A stretch of DNA of 36,763 nucleotides from Nitrospirota bacterium. GTDB taxonomy: Bacteria > JACPQY01. Both the position numbers and the translations under genes were made by a program. Under the pieces are notes generated by a model. It was not told where the DNA came from and searched no databases. It worked only from the letters and a program-made list of their open reading frames with translations. Numbering within the stretch: position 1 is the first letter of the stretch; the number at the start of each line of letters is the position of its first letter. The DNA is taken from contig JACPAV010000032.1 of NCBI GenBank assembly GCA_016180645.1, positions 1-36,763 of the forward strand, in the 5' to 3' direction. Positions 20,473 through 28,593 of this stretch are shown here, in pieces.

Positions 20473-22379
20473 TGTGGACGCGGCCTCCCCGCTCGGCCTC
20501 TGAGAATCAGAATCCAGGCCATCATCACGACCCAGGAGAGATCCGGGGTCGAGCGGCCGAAAGCTACGCTTGCGCAGCCCCATGTCCATCCGGGATCGTC
20601 CTTTGCAAGGGTATCCAGGGACAAGCGGAACGGAAGAATCCCCCCGCCGCATTCGTCTTTGAAATCGGGCGCGGAGAGAAGGTCGTACGATGTCTTCTTC
20701 GCCAGGGCCGGAGACACTGTCAGGCGCGTCCCATCCGTTGAGAGGCCCAATGTGAAAGAGGCCTCGGGGTTGAATGTCAGCGGCGGCGCGGCGTCGGGAT
20801 CCTCGCTGATCGGCACCGCTCTGCTGAAATCGAGATTGAGCTGAGGCTGGGTCGTCATGTGGCCGAGATCGCTGTCCGCAGTCGGATTCAGGAGCTCCGT
20901 CCACGCGATGGGACAGCCGTTTTCATCGGGCGCGCCCACGTCGGTAATGTAAATTCCCCGGCATTCATCATCGTATCCCTTCGATCCCGGCTTGGTTGCG
21001 CAGGTCCACTGGGTTGCTTCCTTCGACCCAGGGAACGGATCACTGGAACCGGCTCGGCTGCCGGCCCCGCGCAGGTCGTACCTCCCGTCTGCCTCAACAA
21101 GCCTTAAGCACGGGTGGTTCTCATCGTCGTTCACGGTGTTGTCCTCGTATCGCTCCGCGCACACTTTGTCATCGGCATGCCAGATAAGAAGACCCTGCCC
21201 GGGAAGCTTCTCGTCGAATCCGGTCTTGAGGCGGCATTCGATGAGAAAATACTCCTGGTCAACAATCGGGATCTTGTAGGCGACCGGCTGCCTTTCGATG
21301 GGAGGCAGCGTAACGCCGGACAGGCAGCGCGGAAGCGTGATCGGCTCGATGAGGCCCACATACATTTTGCTCCAGGCGGACAGATGTGAAGGACGCTCGG
21401 GCGAGCGCCGATCTCCGCCGTATCCTCCGCTGCTCATGAGTTCCCATTCACCGGCGCCGCCGCTGGTGGTGCCGTCGGTTCCGGTGTCGTACAGGTCCGG
21501 CAGGCCGAGAGCGTGGCCGAACTCGTGTGCGAATACCCCGACCTCGACCCTCTTTCCCGACGAGCACGACATCGCCGGCTGCATGACATAGTCGTCGATT
21601 CGAATGTCCCCCCCCCGGGCAGAGGGATCGTTGGTGTTGTACGGCCGCCCGTCGAACCAGCCGGAGTACTGAAAGTAGTGCGAAAAGACATCCGTCCCGC
21701 CGCATTCCCCTCCTCTTCCACCGTGAATGAAAAAGACGGTGTCGACGAAACCGTCGTCGTCCCCCGAGTTGGGAATGCCGTCCGATCCGTCATTGTCGTA
21801 TTGCGAAAAATCGACCTTCGCGTCCCATCGATCCAGGGTCTGCTTGACCATTTCGGCGGCTCCGCCGGGCAGATCTGGACACAGACCTGTACAGGGCCGG
21901 TTTTGATCGTCCTTATGGGGAGTCTGTTCGAAGAAAGCACGTTCCCGTGTGAGATCGAACCAATCCACCACGTCGCCCTGCACCATGAGCCGCCCATACG
22001 TGTATTCCAGATAGGCATCACGCAGACTTCCGGTGGGCCAGGATCCGAAAAGCATGGATTCAATGTTGAACTTGTCCCAATCCGGCTTCTCGCCGGCGTA
22101 GTACATCAGGAACACGGGAACTCGAATCGTGAATTTCCCCGTCGGCAGTCGCCCGACCCGGCTGGGGGATTTCAGAATTCCTCCCTTGATAACCGATTCC
22201 CGCCATCCGTGCAGCGCCCGACCGAATCCCTTGCCACCGGGGCGGCCCTCAAATCTTTTCTTCAAATGAGAAGGGTATTCCCGCGCCACCGAGAAAGCCG
22301 GAAGGGAAAGGAAAACCGCCGACGACATGGCCGCCATGAGAAGTCGGGCGAGACGGAGTCCTGTCAAGGCCGTAAACAT
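20469..22379 (-). CDS. Secreted M6-family metalloprotease with C-terminal anchor-like tail
   Basis: The 636-aa protein has a signal peptide (about 1-32, LLMAAMSSAVFLSLPAFSVA), then a pro-region and the M6 (immune inhibitor A-like) catalytic core. The zinc motif is HEFGH (H285, E286, H289) with the following LGLPDLYD supplying the third ligand; GGAGEWELMSSGGYGG fits the Met-turn region. Calcium-like Asp loops occur at about 194-213 (QYDNDGSDGIPNSGDDDG). The C-terminus has a Cys-containing stretch, a hydrophobic helix (LSWVVMMAWILIL) and a basic end (RGRAGRPRPQ). This tripartite design is like CTERM sorting tags, though I cannot name the class. It would degrade extracellular proteins, perhaps feeding the peptide importer. 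The next gene overlaps it by 4 bases. Confidence 0.85.
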   Translation of the reverse strand: MFTALTGLRLARLLMAAMSSAVFLSLPAFSVAREYPSHLKKRFEGRPGGKGFGRALHGWRESVIKGGILKSPSRVGRLPTGKFTIRVPVFLMYYAGEKPDWDKFNIESMLFGSWPTGSLRDAYLEYTYGRLMVQGDVVDWFDLTRERAFFEQTPHKDDQNRPCTGLCPDLPGGAAEMVKQTLDRWDAKVDFSQYDNDGSDGIPNSGDDDGFVDTVFFIHGGRGGECGGTDVFSHYFQYSGWFDGRPYNTNDPSARGGDIRIDDYVMQPAMSCSSGKRVEVGVFAHEFGHALGLPDLYDTGTDGTTSGGAGEWELMSSGGYGGDRRSPERPSHLSAWSKMYVGLIEPITLPRCLSGVTLPPIERQPVAYKIPIVDQEYFLIECRLKTGFDEKLPGQGLLIWHADDKVCAERYEDNTVNDDENHPCLRLVEADGRYDLRGAGSRAGSSDPFPGSKEATQWTCATKPGSKGYDDECRGIYITDVGAPDENGCPIAWTELLNPTADSDLGHMTTQPQLNLDFSRAVPISEDPDAAPPLTFNPEASFTLGLSTDGTRLTVSPALAKKTSYDLLSAPDFKDECGGGILPFRLSLDTLAKDDPGWTWGCASVAFGRSTPDLSWVVMMAWILILRGRAGRPRPQ

Positions 22380-22390
22380 TGAAGTATTCT
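22361..22390 (+). promoter_or_regulatory. Promoter of the HprK-like kinase gene
   Basis: CTGTCA (22361-22366) and TATTCT (22385-22390) are 18 bases apart. The -10 ends 8 bases before ATG 22399. It overlaps the -10 of the divergent M6 protease gene. Confidence 0.4.
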
Positions 22391-22391
22391 A
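22386..22391 (-). promoter_or_regulatory. -10 element of the M6 protease gene
   Basis: TAGAAT on the minus strand ends 6 bases before ATG 22379, predicting a leaderless message. The best -35 (CTGAAA, 15 bases upstream) is weak. The box shares five bases with the kinase -10 on the other strand. Confidence 0.4.
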
Positions 22392-22398
22392 TCATGCG

Positions 22399-23298
22399 AT
22401 GCCGACTTTCAGCCTCTTCCTGGCCGGATTTCAAATACATGTTCACATGACACTGTGCTCCTCATGGCCGGAGATGAAACAACGATTCAGGCCGTTTCTC
22501 TCCCCACCTCGCGGAAAGCGTTTCCCCTCGCATCGCCAGCGATGGATCATCAGCGAAACGCTGCGCACCGTCCCGAATGAAGACCGGAGGGGCCGCGTGA
22601 TTCTTCCCACTCTCGCGTCAGACGATTCGACAGTGACCGTCCGCCACCCCAACTATCTGGGGGCCTTCGATCTCAAGACCCGCTCCGGCCACGCGTCCGT
22701 CAGCCCCACATTTCCTTCGTTCAGTTCCCTCGTGCGGGGGTTTCTCGCCACGGCTCTCCCACTGGACTCCGGCCTGATCCTGCACGCCGCCGCCATTTCG
22801 CTGAAGGGATCGGATGGCACGGTCGTATTCGCCGGGGCGTCCGGGAGCGGCAAGACGACCACCGCACGGCACTTTCTCAAGACCCGGACCCGCTATGTGA
22901 TCCTATCGGATGAACTGGTTGCGGTGCGTTTGAATCCCAAGCCACGAGCATTCGGTACACCCTTCTGGGGAGATCTTCGGTCGTCGATCGATCCGTCAAA
23001 GTCGCGCAATAATCTCTCTGCCCCACTCCGGAAGCTCATTTTCCTTGAAAAAGGGAGCCGAGACGAGCGCAGGCCTCTCACTCAAAGGGAGACCGCAGGC
23101 CGACTCCTGAAATGCACCCTCCTCCACAGTCGCTCAAAGACCGTTCTCAGCGGCGCCCTTTCCACAGCTCAGGCCATGGCCGGTTCATGCCCGGCGGAAT
23201 TGCTGACCTGGAAATCGCTCGACTACCTGACGGCGACAGCTGGAAAACTCGTGGAGGAGCGCGCACCCGCCGGGAGGCGAGTCAGGGCTTTTTCGTAA
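22399..23298 (+). CDS. HprK-like P-loop kinase, orphan
   Basis: Starting at ATG 22399 gives 299 aa, beginning MPTFSLFLAGFQIHVH as in HprK-related kinases; the 24 extra codons upstream overlap the divergent promoter. The core has LILHAAAISLKG, Walker A GASGSGKTT (about 146-154), a Walker-B-like VILSDELVAV (D171, E172) and AFGTPFWGDL. The segment LRKLIFLEKGSRDERRPLTQ is also typical. True HPr kinase phosphorylates HPr on serine; shorter relatives like this occur beside PqqD-like proteins in peptide-natural-product (RiPP) clusters, where their role is unclear. No HPr, PqqD, radical SAM maturase or precursor peptide is adjacent. Its 3' end overlaps the small minus-strand gene by 17 bases. Confidence 0.72.
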   Translation: MPTFSLFLAGFQIHVHMTLCSSWPEMKQRFRPFLSPPRGKRFPSHRQRWIISETLRTVPNEDRRGRVILPTLASDDSTVTVRHPNYLGAFDLKTRSGHASVSPTFPSFSSLVRGFLATALPLDSGLILHAAAISLKGSDGTVVFAGASGSGKTTTARHFLKTRTRYVILSDELVAVRLNPKPRAFGTPFWGDLRSSIDPSKSRNNLSAPLRKLIFLEKGSRDERRPLTQRETAGRLLKCTLLHSRSKTVLSGALSTAQAMAGSCPAELLTWKSLDYLTATAGKLVEERAPAGRRVRAFS

Positions 23299-23464
23299 GG
23301 AGCTGCTGAAGGAGAAACTCTTCGTCCTTGGGAGCGAGGTCGAATTTGCGAGCGGTTTCGTGAATGATTTCGGTCAGGGGCTTGTTTGGAAATGCGGTTC
23401 GCTGTTCGGAGATCCACCGGAGGGCTTTCTCCATGGGATACGCACCGGGTTGCAGGTCCTTCAT
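23282..23464 (-). CDS. Small 60-aa protein of unknown function
   Basis: I do not recognise this family. It is a plausible gene because an AGGGGG sits six bases before ATG 23464 and it follows the barrel gene by only 9 bases. The product is soluble, charged and largely helical (PMEKALRWISEQRTAF, PLTEIIHETARKFDLAPKDEEFLLQQLL), with no signal peptide or membrane helix. It is probably co-transcribed with the GH5 lipoprotein and barrel genes. A regulatory or adaptor role is possible but unsupported. Confidence 0.6.
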   Translation of the reverse strand: MKDLQPGAYPMEKALRWISEQRTAFPNKPLTEIIHETARKFDLAPKDEEFLLQQLLTKKP

Positions 23465-23473
23465 GTCGGCCCC

Positions 23474-24856
23474 CTAAAAGGCGGCGCGCAGCGAGCTCTG
23501 CGCGGCGAAGACGGGCCTCGCGGCCTCGGGGTCGATGCGATTGAAAAACGCCCCCGCCGCGCCTCCAGGGATAAGGATCGAGCCGACCACGTCCAGAGAA
23601 AAGGACCGGGAGAAATCATGACGGATTCCCGCATCGGCTTCCACTCCCACAAAGACTTCACCCAGGGCGTTTCGCGGTTGAAGCACGGACGCCGCGGCAA
23701 GAGTGGTCGAAAGCTCCCAGTTCTCCATCCATCCATAATATACGCTCCCCTCGGCCACCGCCAAACCGCTTCGAACGATCGTGAACAGGCCCGCCTTCTC
23801 TCCCATGCCCTCGTCCAAGTTGTCGCCCACATCTCTGAGTTCGTTTTCCGTTAGAAGGAGCGTCTGACTCCGGGATTTTCCGGAATAGTGGAAGGCCGTG
23901 TTGCGCCCGTTTCGATCGTCGCCGTCATCCGGGCTGAGCAGAAGCGCGCCGACCATCCATCCTGATTCTCCGGCGGAAGCAGGTTGGCGCTGAATTTCTG
24001 TTGGCAAAGTCCCACGACTCCGCCCTTGACGTCCCCGCCCGGCCGCCATGTAGGCCTGAACCGCGCCGGCCAGATGAGTCTCGGTTTCTCCCGTGAAGGA
24101 GCCTCCGCGGGTTCCGCCCACCTGCGCGGCCAGATCCACTCCCATTTCCCGCCCCTCCATCACGCATCCGATGTTCGTCGTCTCCGTCAGGAGCCATGTA
24201 GGGCGTCCAACCCGTTGTCCATCGTACAATGCAATCAGCGCCGGATTCACGTTGAGTGCCTCGCCACCCTTGGAGGCCGATGCGGCGAACAGGAAAACGT
24301 CATGGTTGAAGTTGTTCCGGGTGAGGTCGATGCCCTCCGATGTTTGATCGGGGAGCTGGCCCACCAGCGCCTCGCCGGAATAGGATTCCGTCGACGTCCC
24401 CAGTCTCGCGGCGCCGACGTAGTAGCTCATGAAGAGGCGCGTGGGGTCGGAAAAATACTGGTATCCCGCGCGCAAATGGGATTTTTCGGAGACGCGCGCC
24501 TGGCTGTAAGCTTGGCGGTGCTTAAAGAACAGGACGTCGTTCGCCGCTTCCTTCGGAAGGAATTCCACCCGATTCCGGCTCCAAAGGTTGAGACCGAGTT
24601 CACCGTCGTAACGAACCCGCAGCGAATCGCCGATTCCGACTTCAACTCCCGGATCCAGGAACGTGGCAAAGTAGCCCACCGATTGGCCATCCGGCTGATA
24701 CAAGGCTTTCGATCCGTCGAAATCGCTGTCGCTCTTGATGACGGCCAGGTTTTGGAGGGAACCGCCGAATTCCACGGTCTTGCCTTCCGCGGCCGCGGAA
24801 AACGGCGCTCCTGCAAAGATAGCCGCAACGGCTGCCGCCCTCAGACGAGACCTCAT
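23474..24856 (-). CDS. Outer-membrane beta-barrel protein
   Basis: The start is ATG 24856, overlapping the GH5 stop as ATGA, giving 460 aa; the longer open frame to 25048 lies in GH5 coding sequence. A signal peptide is clear (MRSRLRAAAVAAIFAGAPFS, AAAEG). The mature protein has many amphipathic strands (LRVRYDGELGLNLWS, SHLRAGYQYFSDPTRLFMSYYVG, WMVGALLLSPDDG) and ends SLRAAF, with the terminal Phe typical of barrels inserted by BamA. It could pass products of the neighbouring GH5 lipoprotein across the outer membrane (inference). The family is not identified. Confidence 0.75.
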   Translation of the reverse strand: MRSRLRAAAVAAIFAGAPFSAAAEGKTVEFGGSLQNLAVIKSDSDFDGSKALYQPDGQSVGYFATFLDPGVEVGIGDSLRVRYDGELGLNLWSRNRVEFLPKEAANDVLFFKHRQAYSQARVSEKSHLRAGYQYFSDPTRLFMSYYVGAARLGTSTESYSGEALVGQLPDQTSEGIDLTRNNFNHDVFLFAASASKGGEALNVNPALIALYDGQRVGRPTWLLTETTNIGCVMEGREMGVDLAAQVGGTRGGSFTGETETHLAGAVQAYMAAGRGRQGRSRGTLPTEIQRQPASAGESGWMVGALLLSPDDGDDRNGRNTAFHYSGKSRSQTLLLTENELRDVGDNLDEGMGEKAGLFTIVRSGLAVAEGSVYYGWMENWELSTTLAAASVLQPRNALGEVFVGVEADAGIRHDFSRSFSLDVVGSILIPGGAAGAFFNRIDPEAARPVFAAQSSLRAAF

Positions 24857-27147
24857 TTCCATTCGCCCAGTCCCCTGCCGTTCACGACTTTGCTGCCTTT
24901 GAAGAAGTAGCTCCAACCGAGATTCTCCTGGCCTTTGAGGGGCGGACGAATTCGCACCGTGTGCACGGTCCCCGGCTCGTCCGCCGTGGGGAAGTACAGG
25001 AGCGTCGTATTCTCGTGGTCGTACACGGCGTATCCATCGGACAACCACACGTAATACCCATCGGGGTAATAAAGTTCATAGGGGATGAAGATTTCCGTGG
25101 GAGACGTCGTTTCCTTGCTCTCGAATTTCAGTTCGAACTCACCCTCCGCGTTGACCACGCCCTTGTCCGGGTCGAAATAGTGCAATCCGGAATTGAACCG
25201 CATCGAGACGGGCTTCCCGCTCAGGAACGTGGGATGGGGGCGGCTGTAGGCTTCCTGCGATCTCGGATTGAGGCTCGGATCCACCACGGAAAAATCCTCG
25301 CTGTTCCAGCCGTCGCCCCGCTCAAACGTATTCTCGGAGGACCAGCACCACTGGATGTGGTTGAGAAGCATCGACTCGAACGCCTCGTAGTAGTTGTCGA
25401 GGATTTCCTTCGCTACGGCATAGTCGGATTCCACGGACTTGTTGATGCCGCCGTAGTTGTAGTACGTGCCGAATTCGCCGACGACCACGGGAATGTTTCC
25501 AAGCGAATGGGACGCGCGGGAGATCACGCCCTCGATGAGAGGCCGGTAGTCGCGGAACCGCTGTTCCTCCGGCTTGAAATCCCGCGGCGCGGAATTGAAA
25601 CCGGGCAGAGGGTAAATATCCGGATACCAATGCGGCGCATAAACCACTTGGTTCAGTCCTTCCGGTCGCGTGGGATTGATTGTGAACAACCCTTCGCCGC
25701 TCCCGCCGCCAGTCAACATGCCGAGGACCGTTTCCAGTCCCATCGCCGGCTCGATCCAGATCACGGCGTTCGGATCTTCATCCTGAATGGCCTTGCCGAC
25801 CTTCTCGTAGAAAGGGGTCATGTGAGCCTGTTCGAACCCGAGGTTCAGGCCGATGACGCCGAGCATGTCGACAAATTCGTAACCCCACTTCCGGCGTGTC
25901 TCCGGAGACGTATCGGGAGGCAGCAGCCGGGCCCCGGAAAGGAGCTGTGTAAAATCCTCGGCCAGTTTGGCGTCCGAAAAGACCGATTCGAGGAACTTCT
26001 TCACGGCGTCGAGGCTGCCCACGTTCATATAGATGGCCCCCGCCGTGAGCACGATGAACGCGCCAATGGGTTCGTTGATGATGTCGTATCCGATTACGTT
26101 GGGATAGTCCTTCACCCGCCGGACCACCTCCACCCACGAGCGCGTGTAGGCGTTCTGAAGGTAGTCCTCGATATTCTCGCCGTTCACCATCAAGTTTGGA
26201 AAAGCCGCCTTTCCGGCGAGGAGCGCGGCAAAGCTCCGCTGAACATCCACCGAGAGGGCACCGTTCACCCCCCAATTGGTCCACGGCAGCATGTCCGGCG
26301 TCTCGTTCACCTCGAAGGGGTATTTGGGAAGCAGGGGAGTGATGAAACCGAGCAGGCCACCGATGTCGAGATCGAAACCGCCGAATTTCTTGATGATCGA
26401 ATTGGCGGAAGCCACGAAGGCCGGATCGCTCAAGTTGCCCAGCATGCGCGCCGTTCCCCACGCGGGAGAATCCATGTCCTTCTCAGGCAGGATGGCCTTG
26501 ACGGCCCATCGGGGGGCGCCGTCGCCGCGAGTCGCGTTGTTGTACGGCGGCAGGAAGGCCACCGCCGTGGTGAGGAGGTCGGGGGGAATTCCCGGTGGGA
26601 GGAAGAAGGATAGACCCTTCACGAGGTCTTTCGCAGAGTCGATATCATTGTAGTAGGAGATGAGGTGGCGGCTGAAAATATCCTGGTGCATGTCCATCAG
26701 CACGTAGATGCGGTACTCGTTGGCCTTCTCCACGATTTTCGCCAGATAGTCGAGGTACCTTTCATCCACGGAATCCGCCGACACGGGCTGGATGCCTTCC
26801 CAATTCACGAGAAGGCGGATCGAGTTGAAACCGAGTTTGCGCATGAGCGCGAAATTCTTGTCCGCTTGATCGAGGGGGAAAGGTTTGTCCTCATAGGTCG
26901 GCATCTCGCTCAAAGGTTTCGTGCATTTCACGCCTGTCCTCACGAAGCACGGGTCGTCGTTGGACGGAAATTTCGTGCTCCCGCTCAGGTTGACGCCGTG
27001 CAGATAAACGTACCGTCCGTTCTCATCTTTGATGTAGTTCAAGTCCGTGTGAACCCGCGGCATCGGCCGGCTCTCGAAGACCGGTTTCTTCGAGCAGGAG
27101 AAGGACAGGATGACGATCGCGGCCAGCCAAAGATTCTTCCGAAGCAC
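24853..27147 (-). CDS. GH5 endoglycoceramidase-like lipoprotein, large
   Basis: The 764-aa protein has a short lipoprotein-like signal (VILSFSC, Cys18). The catalytic barrel starts at KDENGRYVYLHGVNLSGSTKFP, the GVNxxxxxK region seen in endoglycoceramidase-related GH5 enzymes. The acid/base is Glu359 in YDIINEPIG and the nucleophile Glu558 in VVVGEFGTYYNYGG; VLMDMHQDIFSR is another GH5 block. A large insert (about 165-335) lies between barrel strands. The C-terminal beta-sandwich (about 660-764: ELYYPDGYYVWLSDGYAVYD) is also typical. Endoglycoceramidases release oligosaccharide from glycosphingolipids; homologues may cleave other beta-glycosides, so the substrate is uncertain. It starts with GTG 27147, exactly where transcription is predicted to begin. 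Confidence 0.82.
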   Translation of the reverse strand: MLRKNLWLAAIVILSFSCSKKPVFESRPMPRVHTDLNYIKDENGRYVYLHGVNLSGSTKFPSNDDPCFVRTGVKCTKPLSEMPTYEDKPFPLDQADKNFALMRKLGFNSIRLLVNWEGIQPVSADSVDERYLDYLAKIVEKANEYRIYVLMDMHQDIFSRHLISYYNDIDSAKDLVKGLSFFLPPGIPPDLLTTAVAFLPPYNNATRGDGAPRWAVKAILPEKDMDSPAWGTARMLGNLSDPAFVASANSIIKKFGGFDLDIGGLLGFITPLLPKYPFEVNETPDMLPWTNWGVNGALSVDVQRSFAALLAGKAAFPNLMVNGENIEDYLQNAYTRSWVEVVRRVKDYPNVIGYDIINEPIGAFIVLTAGAIYMNVGSLDAVKKFLESVFSDAKLAEDFTQLLSGARLLPPDTSPETRRKWGYEFVDMLGVIGLNLGFEQAHMTPFYEKVGKAIQDEDPNAVIWIEPAMGLETVLGMLTGGGSGEGLFTINPTRPEGLNQVVYAPHWYPDIYPLPGFNSAPRDFKPEEQRFRDYRPLIEGVISRASHSLGNIPVVVGEFGTYYNYGGINKSVESDYAVAKEILDNYYEAFESMLLNHIQWCWSSENTFERGDGWNSEDFSVVDPSLNPRSQEAYSRPHPTFLSGKPVSMRFNSGLHYFDPDKGVVNAEGEFELKFESKETTSPTEIFIPYELYYPDGYYVWLSDGYAVYDHENTTLLYFPTADEPGTVHTVRIRPPLKGQENLGWSYFFKGSKVVNGRGLGEWK

Positions 27148-27153
27148 GGGCGG

Positions 27154-27181
27154 ATTATACGGTGGTTGAGCGATGAGTCAA
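27154..27181 (-). promoter_or_regulatory. Promoter of the GH5-barrel-small protein operon
   Basis: TTGACT (27176-27181), a 16-base spacer, and a perfect TATAAT (27154-27159) on the minus strand. Only six bases separate TATAAT from the GTG start, so +1 is expected at or beside the start codon. The -10 overlaps a TATACG on the plus strand that may serve the divergent GH95-like gene. Confidence 0.7.
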
Positions 27182-28579
27182 AGCTTTTCGACCGGTTCCC
27201 CCTGGGGATTCGCCCGGGCTCCCCATACGGATCGTGGACGCATCACCTTCCGAAGCCTCGTCCATGCCAACGATCCGCTGATTCTCATCGAACTGAGGAC
27301 GACAGGCGACGAGTCCGGAGCGGAGCTCTCATTCCGCCCACAACAGGGCATCAGTCCCCGAATCGCCTGGGCGGAGAGGACGGTCGAGCCGTCCAATCTG
27401 CCGCCCCCGCCGACGTATTGGAAGCCGGGCGTGGAGGTTTTCCACCTCGAACGCTACTCCACCCATGACCTGGGCGGCGGAATTCGATTGCCGTTCGTCC
27501 ACGAGCTGGGCAATCTGACGTGGGCCCTTCACAACTGCTGGCGGCAATATCGCTATTCGATGGATGACGATATGCTGCGCGACCGGTTCTTCCCCCTGCT
27601 GCGCGGCAGTATCAATCTCTTTTTGCACATGCTCGAAGAAGGCCCGGACGGGAAACTTCACCTGCCACCGACGCATTCACCGGAATTCAATGACCCGGCG
27701 ATGGTCCCGGATGCAAACTATGCGCTCGGCCTGCTGCGCTGGGGGTTGTGGACGCTTCTGCAAACCACCTCGCTGCTCCGAATCGACGACGAACTTCAAC
27801 CCCGCTGGGAATCGACGCTGGAACGATTGACCGACTTCCCCCAGGATGAACACGGCTTGATGATCGGCCACGGGCAGCCCTTGGATAAAGGACACCGCCA
27901 TTTTTCACATCTGATATCGATCTTTCCGCTCCATCTGCTCAGGCCGGATGATCCGCGGGACCGTCCTCTGATCGAACGCTCCTTCCAGCACTGGCTCGAC
28001 CTGGGCGCGGGGACGCCGAATTTCAATGGCTACAGCTACACCGCCGCCTCATCCATACACAGTTCACTCGGCCACGGGGACGCGGCTCTTGAAATGCTAA
28101 GCGCGGCTCTGAAAATGTTCAGCCCGACCACGATGTATGTGGAATCGGCGCCCGTGATCGAAACGCCCCTTAGTGCAGCCGAATCGATTCACGACATGCT
28201 CCTCCAAAGCCACAACGGGATACTGCGTGTACTCCCCGCCGTCCCACGCGCCTGGCCGGACGTCGCGTTTCACGATCTGCTCGCCGAGGGCGCCTTCCTC
28301 GTCAGCGCAACAAGGAGAGAGGGCCGCACGCGCATGGTGCGGATTCGGAGCCTTGCCGGAGGGATCTGCCGTTTGAAGACCGATCTTCCCCGACCGCTCC
28401 ACCCCCTTGGACCGCCGGCCCTCTCCATTAGGGAAGAGGACGACGGGATTGTGGAATTGGACCTGAGGAAAGGAGAGGAGATCGTGCTATTCTCGGACCC
28501 GGATGTTCCTGAACTCGAGATCCAGCCGGTGGCGCCGCTTCGTTCGGACGACCGCTTCAACCCCTTCGGAGTGAAATAG
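27173..28579 (+). CDS. GH95-like glycosidase, N-terminally shortened
   Basis: The 468-aa product matches parts of GH95-type enzymes (alpha-L-fucosidase/galactosidase, alpha-alpha barrel). DRGRITFRSLVHANDPLILIEL resembles the end of the N-terminal beta domain. WALHNCWRQYRYSMDDDMLR, FFPLLRGSINLFLHMLEEGPDGKLHLPPTHSPE and HRHFSHLISIFPLHL fit the catalytic barrel. ESAPVIETPLSAAESIHDML and NGILRVLPAVPRAWPDVAF fit its end. GH95 proteins are usually 750-800 aa. The first beta-domain strands and the first barrel helices, including the NIQMNYW-type segment with catalytic Asn residues, are absent. It may be a deletion derivative with reduced or no activity, or a divergent family. It diverges from the large GH5 gene and is followed by a second GH5 gene. 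Confidence 0.6.
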   Translation: MSQSFSTGSPWGFARAPHTDRGRITFRSLVHANDPLILIELRTTGDESGAELSFRPQQGISPRIAWAERTVEPSNLPPPPTYWKPGVEVFHLERYSTHDLGGGIRLPFVHELGNLTWALHNCWRQYRYSMDDDMLRDRFFPLLRGSINLFLHMLEEGPDGKLHLPPTHSPEFNDPAMVPDANYALGLLRWGLWTLLQTTSLLRIDDELQPRWESTLERLTDFPQDEHGLMIGHGQPLDKGHRHFSHLISIFPLHLLRPDDPRDRPLIERSFQHWLDLGAGTPNFNGYSYTAASSIHSSLGHGDAALEMLSAALKMFSPTTMYVESAPVIETPLSAAESIHDMLLQSHNGILRVLPAVPRAWPDVAFHDLLAEGAFLVSATRREGRTRMVRIRSLAGGICRLKTDLPRPLHPLGPPALSIREEDDGIVELDLRKGEEIVLFSDPDVPELEIQPVAPLRSDDRFNPFGVK

Positions 28580-28593
28580 AAGGGACCGCACTC

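Noticed and set aside
20473-20904. N-terminal extension of the GT-C-like membrane protein
   Set aside because: It lies wholly within the M6 protease coding sequence in another frame and has low-complexity Arg/Ser/Asp content; GTG 20472 with GTGA overlap is the better start.
24961-26613. Long plus-strand open frame (550 codons)
   Set aside because: Antisense to the GH5 lipoprotein gene, whose catalytic motifs are intact.
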